The position numbers and the translations under genes were made by a program. The notes under the pieces are model-generated. The model made no database searches and was not told the DNA's origin. It saw nothing but the letters and a program-made list of their open reading frames with translations. From Clitopilus passeckerianus (lineage: Eukaryota; Basidiomycota; Agaricomycetes; Agaricales; Entolomataceae), in assembly GCA_944990035.1 (NCBI GenBank), contig CALYLX010000111.1, forward strand, positions 62,001 through 126,000: DNA of 64,000 nt, given 5' to 3'. Below, in pieces: positions 60,707 to 64,000 of the stretch. The number at the start of each line of letters is the position of its first letter. Positions within the stretch are counted from its first letter, which is position 1.

Positions 60707-61300
60707 TCAGCAATCCACGATTTCCCCCATAGAACACGGTGCCCCTCATAGGGTATATAGAGGTTTGATGGTAGCCAAGAGCCCCATAGAAACCACTTGC
60801 TGGCTAAAGCAGCCCATAGAACTGTGACAGGGTGCCATAGAACCCCATATTTGAGCTTGAATACAATAGATAACATTATTTACATAGAAATGCACAGAAA
60901 CCGACACTAGCTCCATAGGTTGCTATAAATACATCCCAAACCGCTTAGAGGTCCTTAGAACCATGTACAAGCATGCATAGATCCTTTTTCCAACGAAAAA
61001 TCCTTTTACAACCATAGTGTTCTGTAGCAAGGAACCCTTATCAAAGCATTAGCAAGGCGCTAGGTATTCATTTTCAAGGCATTTCTGACAGTGGTGGCCT
61101 CAAACACACCGGGATGACATATGGGTAAATTAGGAAAAGCGGCCGCTCATTCGAGAACGAGTTGGAAGGAGCGCGTAGCCGTGTAGGCATCAAGTTTTTA
61201 AATAGAAGGGCGATAGACCACAAATAGTGTTAAGCTCAAGGCCTCTACTTCGCACAGCTTTGTTCTACCTACTCTGTTCGGCCTCATCAACGTCCAATTA
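60707..61300. repeat. Region with dispersed CCATAGAA motifs
   Basis: CCCATAGAA or close forms occur at about 60728, 60783, 60809, 60830 and 60840, with CATAGG variants at 60750 and 60914. The sequence is otherwise AT-rich and noncoding. It begins exactly where the pogo-like gene breaks off, so it may be part of another inserted element. Confidence 0.4.
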
Positions 61301-61543
61301 CATTGTGCCATTCAGCAGGTTTCAGTCCCATCTCCTGCACCCTTATCCCTTCCGCAGCCTCCAACAGGTACACCCGCGAACAGCCTCCCTCAAACAGCTA
61401 TGAGCCGAGTGAAGACTTGCCTTCCAGGTACTTTGAGGTCGAACGGCTGGAAACGTCGCCGTTGACATCCCAAGTGCAACCGAAACTTGCGAAGAGAGCG
61501 ATGGGGATAGCGGTGGGCGGTACAGCGTACAGGATGGGATGGG

Positions 61544-63222
61544 TTATGAAGTTTGGCGCGTGGTCCGAATTGCGCTTGGAACGTGGACTAGCCTGAAGTA
61601 AGAGAGTAGGATTGGCATGCTGAGGACAGGCCAATCGTCAAGGCAGGCCTTACCACGCAGACGGCGTGAAACGTAGCGGTCGAGGTCTTGTAGGTTGATA
61701 GTTCGACTTGAGGGCGTGCTGGGGTTGATTGGTAGAGGTCCCATGAGGTCTTGGCTCCGAGGTTTCGGCGGCGAGTAGGAAGTGGGCTTGTCAAAGAGGG
61801 CGATAGCTTTGCTGGGAGCCCGGTTATCCAGACACAGATCCTTGAGTCTTGGCTTCTCTGAGTCCCTCCTGCGTCGCGGTTCCCTCTCAGGTTCCCGCTC
61901 GAACGATTCGCCCTCATGTTCAGGGATGGGTTCAGCAATACCCGGTCGAATGCTGCCAGAGCCAGCGTGTCGCATGCTGGCAGCGCTTCCCTCGCCTAGC
62001 GAGTCCCGCACCAGTCCCGGAAGGAGCTTCCACATCTGAGGGTTTGATGGAGAGCGAGCAGGGATCCAGTCGGGCGGGGAATACGCAGCTGGGTGCCCAA
62101 CCGATCGCAATAGAGGCGCATCAACGCCTGGATCTTGGCTGGAAGACGCCTGGCAAGTATTCCAGCGGGTGATGGCGGGTGAAGGTGCCGACTTCTCCTC
62201 TGTTTCAGTAGAGGTACCGTCATCGGCGGACACTAGCAGAGGCTGAGAGTGTTTCTCAACCTTCGGGGGTTGGAAGGAGGGGATGGCAGGTCGAGGATAG
62301 CCCTCTGAGCCTGGCTTGCGGCATAAAATCCTCGTTGGCTGAGCAAGTTGCACTGCTCACGACAAGAAGCTAGCTCAGGGGGGAGACCCCTTGCCGCGAC
62401 GTTGGTGAGAGCAATGGCAAGGGTCGGCCTGTGATCCTGTGGTCGAAAGGGTGCGCCAGAGGCGAAGGGGGGTGAGGAGGTATGGGAGATTTCGTCATGG
62501 GTGATAGGGTAGTGGCCATGGGGTGCAGCTCGCTGAGCGTCTTTTGGGAAGACTTGGGTCTGGTTGAGGGCGACGCAGTTCCACACGAGGGTATTCGAAG
62601 TTTCGTATTTCAGGGGCATGCGGGGAGTGGCCGTTGGAATGCTCGTCGTTCACTCGGGTAGTAGTTGCAGCGTGTATGGCAGTAGGACCATTCCCATGCG
62701 GAAATAGCGAGCTTGTGGGATGCTTGACACAGGTAGGGATAGATGCGGATGTGGTGGGCTCAACAGAAGAACGATTCGTAGCCGTAGTTGCACCTAGACT
62801 AGCCTTCTTGATTCTCGTCAAGATTTCCTGCTGCTCCGACTCAATGGCCCTGTCCCACTGAGGTGACATGGGCTGCCCATTGGCCCACATACGCTGCTGT
62901 CGTTCGCGATTAAGCTTGGCCTGGAAGCTTTCCTTTGGGAGGTTTTGCATGTATTCATGCCCTTATGGTATTCTTCGGCCAGCCTTCGTACATCCTCAGT
63001 CCAAGCAGCCGCGAGCGTCGTTTGTCGTCCCTCTTCGCACCATCTACCATGCCCTGCAGCATCTCCTCGATCATCATGATGATGGGCTTGTATACATGCC
63101 TCGTTAGGTTCCAAGTCGGCCGGTAAACACTGGAGAGGGAAGAACCTTGTGCATCGGCGTTGCTTGTTGGAACAGCTGCTTCTCAGAACGCTTTTGGTGG
63201 AGGTCGAAGAAGGTGTTGACAA
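61544..63222 (-). pseudogene. Ser/Pro/Arg-rich protein, frameshifted, unrecognised
   Basis: Consecutive minus-strand frames look like one coding sequence broken by small shifts. They read RRLAEEYHKG (62818-63222 frame), then MQNLPKESFQAKLNRERQQR and AIESEQQEILTRIKKASLG (from 62950), then RPTLAIALTNVAARGLPPEL (62233-62619), then REPRRRRDSEKPRLKDLCLD and INLQDLDRYVSRRLRG (61544-62353). At 62950 a single missing base would join HKG to HEYMQNLPKE. Composition is Ser, Pro and Arg-rich with predicted coil. No domain recognised. It might be a decayed gene or a transposon-carried ORF. Confidence 0.4.
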
Positions 63223-63849
63223 CGGCGGTTATTGATCACGACAGATGTTGCGTTGAAGGGGCGTGAGAAAAAGCTGGTCAACGGTTTCCACCCGCACTTC
63301 CTTTGCACAAACACATCCTATATGGTGGCTTTTTGGCCTATTTCTTATTTTAATCACATCTTCGCCCTTCTGAGGTCTTTTGGGGCCCATAGACGCGTTA
63401 TTATACGCGCTTGACGCGTCAAACTATGAAAGGTCGGCGCCAAACTGCAAGCTTGTGAGCGTCCACTGATTTGCGCGTGACCAGCTTGAACCCTTCTGCT
63501 TGAACAGGCCAAACGTAACGGTATAAGAAGAGGTTCAAAAAATTTTAACCCAACGCTTCCTCGCCTCCTTCACAAACATCCACCACAACCGTGACCTGCC
63601 TTGGGGAAGCTCGATACGCATGACAGGTGGTAAGCCATCCACACTCGTTTCTCATTCCAGCACAGCAGGGAATGGTCGAGAGGTTGCAAAGCTGAATTCA
63701 CATCTCGGGGCCGACCCTGGCAACGGATCCCTGTTGAAAGCATGCGCAAACGCTCTGCCTTTTTCCTTGCATATGTGCAGAACCTCTTTTTTCGCCGCCA
63801 CCTTTCACTGCGAGCGCTTGACAACCTACTAACTAACGCCTTTGGCCTT

Positions 63850-64000
63850 GCATAGAACCTAAGCTCTACACGCTCTCTCTCGGGCCCTGTTTTCTTGCTC
63901 GTTCCCTCAGCCTTGCCGAATACCTCCAAGAAAAGGCACTCGATGGCGCGTTTGAAGGCGAATTAACGGACTACGAGTCCGACGACGACGACACCGGCAA
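63850..64000 (+). CDS. Possible partial gene entering the right edge
   Basis: After a candidate 3' splice site (TTGCATAG) the plus strand is open to the last base. It reads EPKLYTLSLGPCFLARSLSL and then AEYLQEKALDGAFEGELTDY followed by ESDDDDTG, an acidic stretch typical of coding sequence. No start or family is visible. Confidence 0.35.

Noticed and set aside
63399..63422. GACGCGT-rich palindromes
   Set aside because: Short and few; could be chance in CpG-containing DNA and no element ends there.

Overview
This window reads as the genome of a mushroom-forming basidiomycete (Agaricomycetes). Evidence is the very dense 45-70 nt introns with CTAAC-like branch points, F-box-like tandem paralogs, multi-exon P450s with micro-exons, a chromodomain Ty3/gypsy element, a GCM/PHD-type MULE and a pogo-like transposon. 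No prokaryotic signals were seen.

Layout. 0-5 kb: the 5' part of a succinate dehydrogenase membrane-anchor gene (SDH4) at the left edge, two F-box-like paralogs (the first frameshifted by one base), and a 78-residue secreted protein rich in cysteine. 5-18 kb: a probable sesquiterpenoid gene cluster. It has a P450 with a late frameshift (-), an intact trichodiene-synthase-like terpene synthase (-), and two intact P450s (+). A housekeeping ubiquitin-L40 gene and an unrecognised small gene sit between them. 18-24 kb: a gene for a multi-pass membrane domain fused to a long ankyrin array. Each exon carries one ankyrin repeat, and exon plus intron repeat as a unit of about 149 bp. 24.09-36.06 kb: a Mutator-like (MULE) transposon with short terminal inverted repeats and subterminal TGCAG arrays. 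Its GCM/DDE/PHD transposase gene is split by a 6.97-kb chromodomain Ty3/gypsy element (26001-32970). 36-46 kb: decayed repeat blocks and a second copy of the membrane-ankyrin gene. 45.7-46.5 kb: a small, probably GPI-anchored secreted protein. 46.5-51 kb: degenerate proline-rich repeats. 51-55 kb: a third, inverted membrane-ankyrin copy. 55-64 kb: more decayed duplicates, a pogo-like transposase split by a solo LTR of the same gypsy family with a clear GAAAA target duplication, a frameshifted Ser/Pro-rich pseudogene, and the possible start of a gene at the right edge.

How it fits together. The left third is ordinary genic DNA with a terpene cluster: the synthase makes the hydrocarbon and the P450s could oxidise it. 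The right two thirds are a fast-evolving compartment built by segmental duplication and nested transposons. The most unusual items are three things. First, the three membrane-anchored ankyrin genes grow by whole exon-intron units. Second, the gypsy element has an exact 11-nt self-priming signature and an extra zinc-knuckle ORF after pol. Third, a 2-nt micro-exon is predicted in one P450. All exon structures were read by eye from splice signals and reading frames; no search or alignment program was run.
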